Below are positions 7,930 through 15,871 of a DNA stretch of 64,000 nt, in pieces (the stretch's first letter is position 1; the number at the start of each line of letters is the position of its first letter). The stretch spans positions 1 through 64,000 of the forward strand of contig CALFMO010000007.1 of assembly GCA_937879855.1 (NCBI GenBank). Direction: 5' to 3'. The position numbers and the translations under genes are program-made. The notes below the pieces were generated by a model. It was not told the origin of the DNA, ran no database searches, and saw only the letters and a list, made by a program, of their open reading frames with translations. This stretch comes from an uncultured Acidobacteriaceae bacterium. Lineage in GTDB: Bacteria; Acidobacteriota; Terriglobia; Terriglobales; Acidobacteriaceae.

Positions 7930-10196
7930 CAGTTCGCTCCCTTTGCTTCGCTTTCTGCAGCGGGTACCGTGAAGTAAAAGGTTGACCCTTCGCCCGGCGC
8001 CGATTCGACCCACATGTGTCCGCCATGACGCTGCACAATCTTCCGCGCAATCGTGAGCCCAGCGCCAGTGCCGCCTCCGAACTCCTTCGGCCCGTGCAAA
8101 CGGCGAAAGATCATGAAAATCGGGGCGAAGTGCTCTGGAGCGATTCCAATTCCGTTATCCCGAACATAAAACGTGAGCGATCCTCCATCGCTCTGTTTGT
8201 AACCAATCTCGACCCATTTTTCGGGCTTGTCGTTGTACTTGAGTGCGTTCGAAATGAGATTGCTGAAGACTTCGCTGATTGAGGAAGCATCAATTTCTAT
8301 GGAAGGAAGTGCACGGGGAATGCGGATTTCGGTCCCTGTTTCGGCGATGCGAAGTTGTAGGGATTCGAGAACTTCTGCAACGGTTTTATTTAGGTCACAA
8401 AGTTTCGGTTTCAGTTCGTTGCGGCTGATGCGCGAGTAATGCAAAAGAGAATCCAGCAGGTCTTCCATTCTCTGAGTCAGGCGCGCCATCGAACGGAGTT
8501 TGTCAACCTCATCCGGCCGGAGTCGATCTGCACAGTCTTCCAGAAGAAACCGTGAGTAGTTGTGGATCCCGCGTAGTGGTTCCTTCAAATCATGGGAGGC
8601 AACGTAGGCGAAGGCATCCAGTTCCATATGACTTCGTTCGAGATTTTTATAGAGGTCCCCAAGTTTTTCGGACTGCCGCAGAATGACCTCCAGAATCGCA
8701 ATTCGGAGTTCGTGGGCGGCTTGAATCTCGAGGTCCAGCCACGGCTCAGACTTCAACCGCACAGATTCCTTCCACAGCGCAAAGGACGTCCGCGGCAGTA
8801 GTCGTTGTCCATCGTCGGAAATGTCGACCGGTTTGTGGGGATCGCCTGCCCAGTGCACCGCTTGCAACACTTCGGGGCGAAACCACAAGAGATAATCCTT
8901 TTTCGTGGCGGCAAACCGGATTGCCAAGATCCCGCTGGCAACTTCCTTAAAGTCTTCAGCCTCAGGGAAAACGGTGACGACCGAATCGGTCGCGAACACT
9001 TCATCGGCATTATGAGACGCCAACCACTCCACCAGTGATTTGACTTGATCTTCAGTAGGCGCTTTGCCAATCAAGGAAATCTTTCCATCGCTAACAACCG
9101 CGGCTCCTTCTGACCGTAACAAGTCGAGTAAATTTGGCTTGCCCTTGATCAGTACCTCTGCGAACTCGCCACTCCTAGACATCGCCTCCACGAGACGTGC
9201 CTGCGTATCTTTGAGTTTAAGTTTGTAGCCGGAGAATTCGAGATCTTCTTTCTCGGAAATCAACAGCGACACCATGTTGGCCAGGAACTCGCAGGCGGCG
9301 CGCACTTCATAAGGAACATGCTTGGGGCCGCTGTGATGGTGGCATGCAATCAGTCCCCAGAGCCGCCCGTCCTTCAGCAGGGTCATCACCATGCTTGCGT
9401 CGGTACCCATATTCTTGAGGTATCCGGTGTACATGACCGAGACGCTGCGCAACACTGCGTAACTAAGGTCGAGTGGGCCTCCCGTGACCGGGTTGTTTTC
9501 AGGAACGATTGGGACGGGCGTGTAATGAATGTCAGGCTGGTGTCGCAACCAACTCAAGGTAAAAAGACGCTTGGCTGGCGCGGGAATGTCGGACGGCGGG
9601 AAGTGAAGGCCCATGTACTCCGTTTGGCCCTCAATCACGGATTCCGAGCGCACCCAGCCACTTCCATCCTGCAGAAATTTGTAAGCCATGACGCGGTCGA
9701 AGCCGGTGAAAGCGCGAATCCGGCGGACTGCAAGATCCAGGAATTCCTGGGAAGACTTCGCGTGCTGAATTTTGGCAATGGCCTTTCGAAGTTCAGAATA
9801 CAGATCTTCGACCGAAGGTTCACCGTGGGTTGATCTTGGCTCGAACTCAAGAAAGAGAACCTGATCGTAGCGGTGGGCCAGCACATTCCACTCTTGACCC
9901 TGGAGTTGAAAGATGGCAATACGAGTGGGCGCGCCATCAAGCGCATCCTGCTGGGTTTTCTCCCGTACCGTATCCACTTGCTTGGGATCCAGCAAGCTGG
10001 TTAGTGGGAGACCAAGCAATTCACTCGACTGCATGTTAAAACTCAATCCAGCGTTCTGACTTGCTTGGAGAATGGTGAACTCGGGTTCACGTATGGTCAG
10101 GAGAAAACCGTGCGGTAGAATTGCTCCCGAGAACTGGATCTGTTCTCGATCGCAATTGCTAAGGTCAACGTTTTTCGCCGTAACCGTCGCCATCAT
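7929..10196 (-). CDS. bphP: Bacteriophytochrome photoreceptor histidine kinase
   Basis: A 755-residue red/far-red photoreceptor. ATG 10196 follows GAGG at good spacing. The N-terminal PAS carries NCDREQIQFSGAILPHG, whose Cys15 matches the biliverdin-binding Cys of bacteriophytochromes. The GAF domain has PPSDIP (Asp203), Tyr172 and CHH with His286. The PHY domain shows WAGDP and the tongue motif PRTSF (468-472). Output is HisKA with ASHDLKEPLRG (His535) and a HATPase (NALKYND, DNGIGI, GTGAGLTIARKIV). One pocket residue is odd: the His that lies 53 residues after the DIP Asp in DrBphP (His260) is Tyr256 here (VMYTGYLKNMG). The heme-oxygenase gene just upstream should provide biliverdin. The kinase probably signals to the overlapping downstream receiver protein. 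Confidence 0.95.
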   Translation of the reverse strand: MMATVTAKNVDLSNCDREQIQFSGAILPHGFLLTIREPEFTILQASQNAGLSFNMQSSELLGLPLTSLLDPKQVDTVREKTQQDALDGAPTRIAIFQLQGQEWNVLAHRYDQVLFLEFEPRSTHGEPSVEDLYSELRKAIAKIQHAKSSQEFLDLAVRRIRAFTGFDRVMAYKFLQDGSGWVRSESVIEGQTEYMGLHFPPSDIPAPAKRLFTLSWLRHQPDIHYTPVPIVPENNPVTGGPLDLSYAVLRSVSVMYTGYLKNMGTDASMVMTLLKDGRLWGLIACHHHSGPKHVPYEVRAACEFLANMVSLLISEKEDLEFSGYKLKLKDTQARLVEAMSRSGEFAEVLIKGKPNLLDLLRSEGAAVVSDGKISLIGKAPTEDQVKSLVEWLASHNADEVFATDSVVTVFPEAEDFKEVASGILAIRFAATKKDYLLWFRPEVLQAVHWAGDPHKPVDISDDGQRLLPRTSFALWKESVRLKSEPWLDLEIQAAHELRIAILEVILRQSEKLGDLYKNLERSHMELDAFAYVASHDLKEPLRGIHNYSRFLLEDCADRLRPDEVDKLRSMARLTQRMEDLLDSLLHYSRISRNELKPKLCDLNKTVAEVLESLQLRIAETGTEIRIPRALPSIEIDASSISEVFSNLISNALKYNDKPEKWVEIGYKQSDGGSLTFYVRDNGIGIAPEHFAPIFMIFRRLHGPKEFGGGTGAGLTIARKIVQRHGGHMWVESAPGEGSTFYFTVPAAESEAKGAN

Positions 10197-10291
10197 TTGC
10201 GTAACCTCACAATAGTTCCGAGTGCAAGCGGAATAGTGCCCCATTTGACTGCGTCGTGGCAGCACCACAAGGCTACGTCGGTAACCGCGCG

Positions 10292-10930
10292 TCAGGCGTC
10301 AGCGTCCATCCCAAGATGCTCTTTACAGGTCAGCCAGCGAGAGAAACACTCGAATGTTTCTGCGGCACTTCGGATGACTTCGCCCCGGCAGGACTCATTC
10401 GCAACACACCAGGCTTCCAGATGTCCTCCAAAGTTTTTCCACATTGGACCGACAGCGGCGCCATAGCTGGAAAAGAACCGGCAGCCGTTTTCAGGAGTGA
10501 GCCCAAGATGATTGTAAACCTGCCGGGCAATGATTTGACCGCCTAACGTGCTGCCCTCCAGAACATACAGACAGCCAAAGGCGGCGCCAACGGATCGGAT
10601 ATTCGGAATGAATGTGCAAATCGGACACTGTCCGGAAGAGATGCCCGCAAGTGTCAAGTCCTGCATGAGCAATGGTGTCTTCCAACGCTCGGAAATATCC
10701 GGCAACCAGAGCTGTAAACCATCGATTAACGCAAGCCTGCCTTCCACGGCAGCTATAAAACCGAAGAACCTGCAAATTAAATGACGGTATGCAAGACGGG
10801 ATGTGAGCGAGGCCCAGATATTCGCATCCATCTCAAGGGCCTGGTGGTACGGCGCAATCCTTTGCTTTAGCTCCGCCATGATCGACTGGGGAACAATACG
10901 CGGAAGCGATTCTGCCTCTCTTGGGATCAT
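10292..10930 (-). CDS. bphO: Biliverdin-producing heme oxygenase
   Basis: A 212-residue protein of the bacterial heme-oxygenase family that opens heme to biliverdin IX, CO and iron. The predicted proximal heme ligand is the His in IAPYHQALE near the N-terminus. The distal-helix and core signature AFGCLYVLEGSTLGGQIIA is clear, followed by FFSSYGAAVGPMW, which is typical of BphO-type enzymes. It is encoded about 95 bp upstream of the phytochrome on the same strand, the classical arrangement in which chromophore synthesis and photoreceptor are co-expressed. The start at 10930 has only a weak ribosome site, and an internal ATG at 10879 is an alternative that would still keep the heme ligand. Confidence 0.93.
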   Translation of the reverse strand: MIPREAESLPRIVPQSIMAELKQRIAPYHQALEMDANIWASLTSRLAYRHLICRFFGFIAAVEGRLALIDGLQLWLPDISERWKTPLLMQDLTLAGISSGQCPICTFIPNIRSVGAAFGCLYVLEGSTLGGQIIARQVYNHLGLTPENGCRFFSSYGAAVGPMWKNFGGHLEAWCVANESCRGEVIRSAAETFECFSRWLTCKEHLGMDADA

Positions 10931-11009
10931 GAATTCTTTCGCTTACCAAACGGGCAGTGCTGCCGACTCAGCAGCTCAATCGAGTCGCCGAAAGTTCAAA
11001 GGCGGCGAC

Positions 11010-11249
11010 TTACGATTCCATTGAGTCTCTGCGGCTCATGTTCTCCAGAGTCCGCAATGTACTCAAAGCATCTCGCAGAGCCAGTTGCTCACGTTCATCG
11101 CCTTGCTGACCATCTCGCCACGCTTCCAAACGCTGCAAGATGGTGATTCGCGCCGTTTCAATCCGCTGCGGCAGTTTGGCGTTGTCAAATTCCAGGAGAG
11201 CAGCCTCGAGGAGTTGCTTCCATGCTGATGCGTTCCTGGTGTCGTCCAT
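11010..11249 (-). CDS. Small conserved-looking protein of unknown function
   Basis: A 79-residue, helix-rich, charged protein (core TARITILQRLEAWRDGQQGD) without signal peptide, membrane segment or known motif. It lies about 80 bp upstream of the heme-oxygenase gene on the same strand and might be the first gene of the phytochrome operon. Its composition is compatible with a short helical bundle. No function can be offered. Confidence 0.5.
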   Translation of the reverse strand: MDDTRNASAWKQLLEAALLEFDNAKLPQRIETARITILQRLEAWRDGQQGDEREQLALRDALSTLRTLENMSRRDSMES

Positions 11250-11377
11250 CGATATTATAGAGATTTTGAATTGGGAAGATAGTGGTGAATGCCTCCGTTA
11301 GTATGGGAGCAAAGGTCAAAGTTTGCACGTCGGGCGGAGCCGTCAAAAAATTGTCAGGGGAAACCTGACACGTGCAA

Positions 11378-12067
11378 CTAAAAAGCTTTGCGTGGATCTT
11401 GCCCGGTGAGTAGTCCTGCATCGAGCGCGAATCGAACCAAATCCTGGCGTGTCTTAATATTAAGTTTCTTCAATACACGGGAGCGATAGGTCTCAACGCT
11501 CTTCACTCCGACGAAGACCTTCGATGCAATCTGGCGGTTTGTCAATCCAGCAGCTGCCAATCGCAAGACCTGCAACTCGCGCCGGCTTAAGAGATCGCGG
11601 ACTTGTCGAGCGTCGGTTCGACCATTGTCTCCGGCTCCGAGAGCTCTTGCAACGAGGTGGCCCGCTACTCCTGAGTCAATGAACGTGCTGCCTTCGTTCG
11701 CGGCACGGATCGCCGATACCAGATCCGAGTCCAGAGCTTTCTTCAGAACATATCCGGATGCGCCCGCCGCCAGCGCCTAATCGAGATAGGGCGCCCCCGC
11801 GTGCATGGTCAAAATCACCACCCGCGTATGTGGCCATCTTTTCCTTATCTCAATGGCCGCTTCCACTCCGCCAGTGCCCGGCATACTAATGTCCAATAAG
11901 AGAACATTAGGCTTCCGCAAACGCACTTGCTCCAGAGCTTCCTCGCCGTCCGCGGCCTCTCCGACTACCTTCATGTCGGGTTGCGCGTTTAGCAGCATGC
12001 GCAATCCAGTCCGCAAAATAGCGTGATCGTCGGCAACGACCACGGTGATTGGTGGTTTCTTAGCCAT
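11378..12067 (-). pseudogene. NarL/LuxR-type response regulator interrupted by an in-frame TAG
   Basis: The frame starting at 12067 encodes a typical receiver (VVVADDHAILRTGLR, phosphoacceptor Asp59 in LLLDISMPG). It reads PYLD and then TAG at 11777-11779. Downstream the same frame continues as ALAAGASGYVLKKALDSDLV, then the LuxR helix-turn-helix (LSRRELQVLRLAAAGLTNRQ, VETYRSRVLKKL) and ends at 11378. No frame change is needed; changing one codon (probably GAG to TAG) would restore a 229-residue protein of normal length. As read, the product is a 96-residue truncated receiver without DNA-binding domain. It follows directly after a HisKA_3 kinase gene, which is also truncated, so this two-component pair seems to be decaying. 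A sequencing error at one base cannot be excluded. Confidence 0.85.
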
Positions 12068-12088
12068 ATTGTTCTGGATCGATCCTCT

Positions 12089-12763
12089 CTAGCGTTCAGC
12101 GAATGTCGCGGGGATCCGTAGAGTCTTGATTGTACCCCCACCCTTTCGCGACTTGACCGAAAGCTCGCCGCCCAACATCGAGGCGCGTTCCCGCATGCCT
12201 TGCAATCCGAGATGCTGGCGTGAAGGCTTCGTCATGACGCTGTCTGCATCGAAACCGCGGCCGTCATCGGCGATCTTGAAGTCCAGCAGGCCATCTTTTA
12301 CGGTGAGTAATATCTCAGCGGTTCTGGCATTCGCGTGTTTCGAAATGTTCGTCAAAGCTTCTTGTGCGATCCGGTACAGTCCGGCCTCGGTATTTCTGGA
12401 CAACCGCTTCGAGGCTAGACCTGAAATCTTCAGCTTCACCTTAATCTTGTGGGCCCTCTCGTATTCCTTGGCGTAGTACTTCAATGCGATCTGAAGCCCA
12501 TGGTCATCGAGGGCGAGCGGGTGTAACCCGTGCGAAAGCCGTCCCAGTTCAGTGATCGCCGACGAAGCAATCTTACGAAGAGTTTGTGCCTGAGATTTCG
12601 CCTCTTTGAGGTTTTTGGCGTCGTCAATCAAGCGAAGACCTGCCAGCAGCGAAGCCATCATCTGGCCGGACTCATCGTGCAGTTCCCGGGCGATTCGCCG
12701 GCGCTCTTCTTCGCGAGCCAGTATTTCATTCTCCAGCAATTCTTGTTGAACCCTTTCCCGCAC
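12089..12763 (-). CDS. Truncated sensor histidine kinase (HisKA_3-HATPase core only)
   Basis: The recognisable kinase begins at about 12763 (a GTG is available) with a short coiled coil (RERVQQELLENEILAREEE), then HisKA_3 ARELHDESGQ, the ATP-binding N box (LYRIAQEALTNISKHA), DFKIADDGRGFD and GLQGMRERASMLGG. Only about 224 residues are kinase-like. The frame stays open upstream to 13495, but that part is antisense to a lectin-like propeller sequence and shows no sensor domain, so I regard it as a fortuitous extension. The kinase has probably lost its input domain through a rearrangement. It is followed 21 bp downstream by the amber-interrupted LuxR-type regulator, its likely former partner. 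Confidence 0.7.
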   Translation of the reverse strand: MRERVQQELLENEILAREEERRRIARELHDESGQMMASLLAGLRLIDDAKNLKEAKSQAQTLRKIASSAITELGRLSHGLHPLALDDHGLQIALKYYAKEYERAHKIKVKLKISGLASKRLSRNTEAGLYRIAQEALTNISKHANARTAEILLTVKDGLLDFKIADDGRGFDADSVMTKPSRQHLGLQGMRERASMLGGELSVKSRKGGGTIKTLRIPATFAER

Positions 12764-13702
12764 GGCAACTTCGAAGTGATTGCTGCTTGTCCTCCGCCCG
12801 CCCGGGGAATCATACACATCTGTCACGATCAGCTCTTGCCGTTCCCAAGCTTGGAATTGTGGAGCGAGGTCGACCGGATTCGCAGCCCCAATTTCCTGGG
12901 GCCCTTGTATGGAGCAGCTTGCATTCTCAGTCGGTACGGCAACCTTGAGGTTGTTGTTGCGCGGGTCGACGGCGCGCTGGCGCACTTCTGGCGGCAAGGC
13001 ATCCTTGCGTGGCACGGTCCGGTGTTCCTTCCCGGCCAGGCCACCGGTTTTCCAGCGTTCATCCAGAGCCGATACGGCGACTTGGGCAATTTTGAAGTCG
13101 TTGTGCCGCAAATGGCGGGGGGGCTCTTGCACCTCTGGCGCGATAACGACCACTTGGCTAATTGGCAAGTAGCCGCGCACCGGCCTTCGCAAACGGGGAA
13201 TTGGGAAGGCCTTGGACTCATTCACAATAGTGAGGGCGCTCTGGAGATTGTTGGCGTCGTCGATGACGATCTGGTTCACATACGCCAACACGGCGCTGGT
13301 GGCGCATGGCAGCCACACCAAAGAATAGCTACGGGATTTAAAGGCCGCCCTGGACTCATTCAGGATACCGAGTTCCCCGAATCCAGTTTGATGAGCGTTG
13401 CCGCCCTTGCCAGCGGGGGGCTGGCTTGCTTTCGCCGAAGCGCGGGTCAATGGAAACAGGTCGGTAAGCGATTCGGAAAGGCGCCCGACAGTCAAGGCTT
13501 TAAGTTCGATGACGTGACGTTAATGAAGAGCAGCTTCGGTCGTGCTGAAGTCGTGGCTCGATACATCTCCTCACGTTATCGCGGCGATCCCGCCGGCGCG
13601 TGGCAGAACGCTGAACCCGGTCTGGGACTGAAACATTACCGCCAGGCCGGCGACCAATGGGAAGGGCCGAACGATTTGCCATTTTTCGCGCGTGATCTCT
13701 AA
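12761..13702 (+). pseudogene. C-terminal part of a PLL-like lectin beta-propeller protein
   Basis: The plus strand encodes tandem propeller units with the signature GNFEVVVPQMAGGLLHLWRD, repeated with variation as GNLEVVVARVDGALAHFWRQ and as AFIQSRYGDLGNFEVV and GRAEVVARYISSRY. Such repeats are typical of the Photorhabdus-type (PLL) fucose-binding lectin propellers and many uncharacterised bacterial relatives. The sequence begins mid-repeat (HGNFEVIAA at 12761), with no start codon, signal peptide or first blades, and ends naturally at TAA 13702. Upstream bases in the same frame belong to an antisense kinase gene. Hence this is a 5'-truncated fragment, joined head-to-head with a truncated kinase. 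Sugar binding would be inference only. Confidence 0.7.
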
Positions 13703-13726
13703 CTCGTCGCACACCGTGAGGCGATC

Positions 13727-15031
13727 ATGAATGACTTCTTGACGAAGCTTTCAGGCCAAGTGACTGGGGCCATGATCATCGGAACATTGTTTCCGGTCCT
13801 GCTGTTCCTTCTCATTCTCGTGCTGGTGGTGCTGCCGGTTACCCCCTATGGTCACCAATACGCTGATCTGCTCAAAGATCCACAGAACTGGAAGGGCATT
13901 TACGCTGTGGTGGCAACTCTGATCCTCCTGCTGCTGACAGTGGTCATGTATCAACTAAACAACCCGCTGATTCGCCTGTACGAAGGCTATCCGTGGAAAG
14001 AATCCCTCATCGGCCGATTACTGATCCGGAAGCAGAAGAGACGTTGGAAACACGCCACAGCCATGCGAGATGGGATCTTCGGCGTAAGCCAGGCTGCACG
14101 TCTCGAGAGAGTCAGGGGAGAGCTCAAGCAGAGCCTTAGTACAAAATACTCCGATTTCACGCTTGAGCTGTCGAAAGAGTTTCCCTATGCCCCGGAATTC
14201 ATCCTCCCAACACGCCTCGGCAATGTGATCCGGGCCTTCGAGACCTACACGATCCAGCAGTACAACCTTGATGCCATCGTTCTCTGGCCGCGGCTGCAGG
14301 CCGTCCTCGATACGAACTATGCCCAGGCTGTCGATGGCGTCCAGTCGGCGTTTAGTTTCATGCTCAACTTGTCCTTTCTGAGCACCCTGCTCGCCTTTTT
14401 CTTGGCGGCCGTCGGGCTGCACTGGCGGTACCCGGGCTACCTGGGATGGTTCCAGGGCTGGGAACTCTGGGTAGTAGTTTTGCTGGTTCTGTCCTGGCTT
14501 GCCTATGAAGGCGCGATTACCCGGGCGGTAGAATGGGGACTTACCGTCGAAACTGCATTTGACCTCTATCGCTTGCCCCTGTTGCAGAAGCTTGGCTATG
14601 AGATCAAACCAAACAACTTGACCGAAGAGCGGCAAATGTGGGACATCGTTGGCTACCACTTAGGATATCCTGGCGACGGTCTTTGCTGTGACCTCCCATA
14701 CCGCTCCCCGCAACTTTGGGTAATAACCGAGCCGGCCTGTGCGAAGCTCTCTTGCAGCCGCACCGTGACTCCGATCGATGATTCCACCATCCAGGTTCGC
14801 ATTGTCATTTCCAACCTCGATCCCACCAGACTCGGCGTTGACTCCATCCTCCTGAAAGACGAGATCCCCGCGGGTTTTACCTACTTGCGTGATACGGCGG
14901 TTGTGAACGGCGCGCCCGTGACACTAGAAGCAGACAGCCCGCTGAAGGTTCGGCTTGGGCCGCTGGCGTACAACGATGTTCGGACGGTGGTTTACTGCCT
15001 GAAAGCGCAGCCTAAAAGCGCAACCCAATGA
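13727..15031 (+). CDS. Multi-pass membrane protein with a C-terminal DUF11-like domain
   Basis: A 434-residue protein. Hydrophobic segments at about 14-40, 62-80, 205-228 and 240-262 suggest four membrane helices, with a cytoplasmic or periplasmic charged loop of about 120 residues between the second and third. The last ~100 residues (TIQVRIVISNLDPTRLGVDS, then IPAGFTYLRDT) resemble the DUF11/conserved-repeat fold often seen in surface proteins. The stop overlaps the start of the next gene (ATGA), which indicates translational coupling. The functional role is not recognised. It begins 25 bp after the lectin-propeller fragment. Confidence 0.7.
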   Translation: MNDFLTKLSGQVTGAMIIGTLFPVLLFLLILVLVVLPVTPYGHQYADLLKDPQNWKGIYAVVATLILLLLTVVMYQLNNPLIRLYEGYPWKESLIGRLLIRKQKRRWKHATAMRDGIFGVSQAARLERVRGELKQSLSTKYSDFTLELSKEFPYAPEFILPTRLGNVIRAFETYTIQQYNLDAIVLWPRLQAVLDTNYAQAVDGVQSAFSFMLNLSFLSTLLAFFLAAVGLHWRYPGYLGWFQGWELWVVVLLVLSWLAYEGAITRAVEWGLTVETAFDLYRLPLLQKLGYEIKPNNLTEERQMWDIVGYHLGYPGDGLCCDLPYRSPQLWVITEPACAKLSCSRTVTPIDDSTIQVRIVISNLDPTRLGVDSILLKDEIPAGFTYLRDTAVVNGAPVTLEADSPLKVRLGPLAYNDVRTVVYCLKAQPKSATQ

Positions 15032-15828
15032 AGCCAATTGTTGAAAAGATGGTAAATTGTATGCGGGCCAGATTTAGACAAACCCCGCTCAGCCGCTATT
15101 GTCTGCGGCGAATTCCCAAGATCAAACCGGACGAAATTACCCGCCTGCAACGGGCTGGAATTTTGGATCAGGAGGCGCTGCAGGAAAAGGTCGATGGAGA
15201 GTCCGGTTCGATGTTTCAGAGCCTGCAGGCCAGCACCCAGCTGAGCAAACCGAGGCTCCTCCAACTGATTCAGCAATCGCTGGAGCTATGCGCCCGGCCT
15301 CCCTTGTTGCGCCGCTCTCACAACCACGCGATGGACTTCTTCCTGGTAGCGGTACTCTTACTGTTTGCAGCGGAGTTTTATTTCCCGCCTGAGAGACTGT
15401 CTCACGTCATTGCAGCGCGAGATATTCCTCCGTTTCAGCAAATCCAGAGCGACGACCTGCGAGAAGAACCGTCTCGGAACGGCGAACACGACACTACCGA
15501 TCAGTACACAGGCAAGTATTCCTTGTCCCGTATATCTAAGAATAGTCAGCTTTCTGGCACGGATCTGGTTGCGGTGCTGGTAGAGCTTCGTGTCGAAGTC
15601 AAGAGCACCGCTCTGGCCGACAACGCAACCCTGTCCCAGCCCGTGCTACTGGTTTTGTCCTCGCGTCAACCGGCGACTGGCGGGGTGGCGATTCCAGCCC
15701 TGTTGTCCAAGATAGAAACGAACGGCAAGGTTAGGGTTGCCACCCTGCAGATCTCTTCCGGCCAGCAATCCGAAGCAGCCAAGTGGCTTGGCTCTGCCGA
15801 CGCTTACATTATGCTGCGCAAACCGTAG
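15028..15828 (+). CDS. Membrane-anchored protein with a SAF-like domain
   Basis: A 266-residue protein coupled to the upstream membrane protein by a 4-base overlap. The N-terminal ~90 residues are soluble, with a helical stretch (EITRLQRAGILDQEALQEKV). One membrane helix follows (AMDFFLVAVLLLFAAEFYF). After the membrane, HVIAARDIPPFQQIQSDDLR and the later segment SRISKNSQLSGTDLV have the spacing of a SAF domain, the fold found in CpaB/FlgA-type pilus and flagellar assembly proteins and in antifreeze-like domains. The C-terminal ~100 residues form a further beta-rich region. A link to surface assembly is possible but unproven. Confidence 0.65.
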   Translation: MKPIVEKMVNCMRARFRQTPLSRYCLRRIPKIKPDEITRLQRAGILDQEALQEKVDGESGSMFQSLQASTQLSKPRLLQLIQQSLELCARPPLLRRSHNHAMDFFLVAVLLLFAAEFYFPPERLSHVIAARDIPPFQQIQSDDLREEPSRNGEHDTTDQYTGKYSLSRISKNSQLSGTDLVAVLVELRVEVKSTALADNATLSQPVLLVLSSRQPATGGVAIPALLSKIETNGKVRVATLQISSGQQSEAAKWLGSADAYIMLRKP

Positions 15829-15871
15829 ACATCGTCAATGTGAACATCGCGGTCTTATCGCAAGACGGGAA

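Noticed and set aside
12530..12760. N-terminal extension of the plus-strand propeller frame over the kinase gene
   Set aside because: The minus strand here encodes the conserved HisKA_3 box; the plus reading has no signal peptide or propeller motif.
12764..13495. N-terminal extension of the kinase frame on the minus strand
   Set aside because: The plus strand here carries clear propeller repeats; the minus reading shows no sensor domain or membrane helix.
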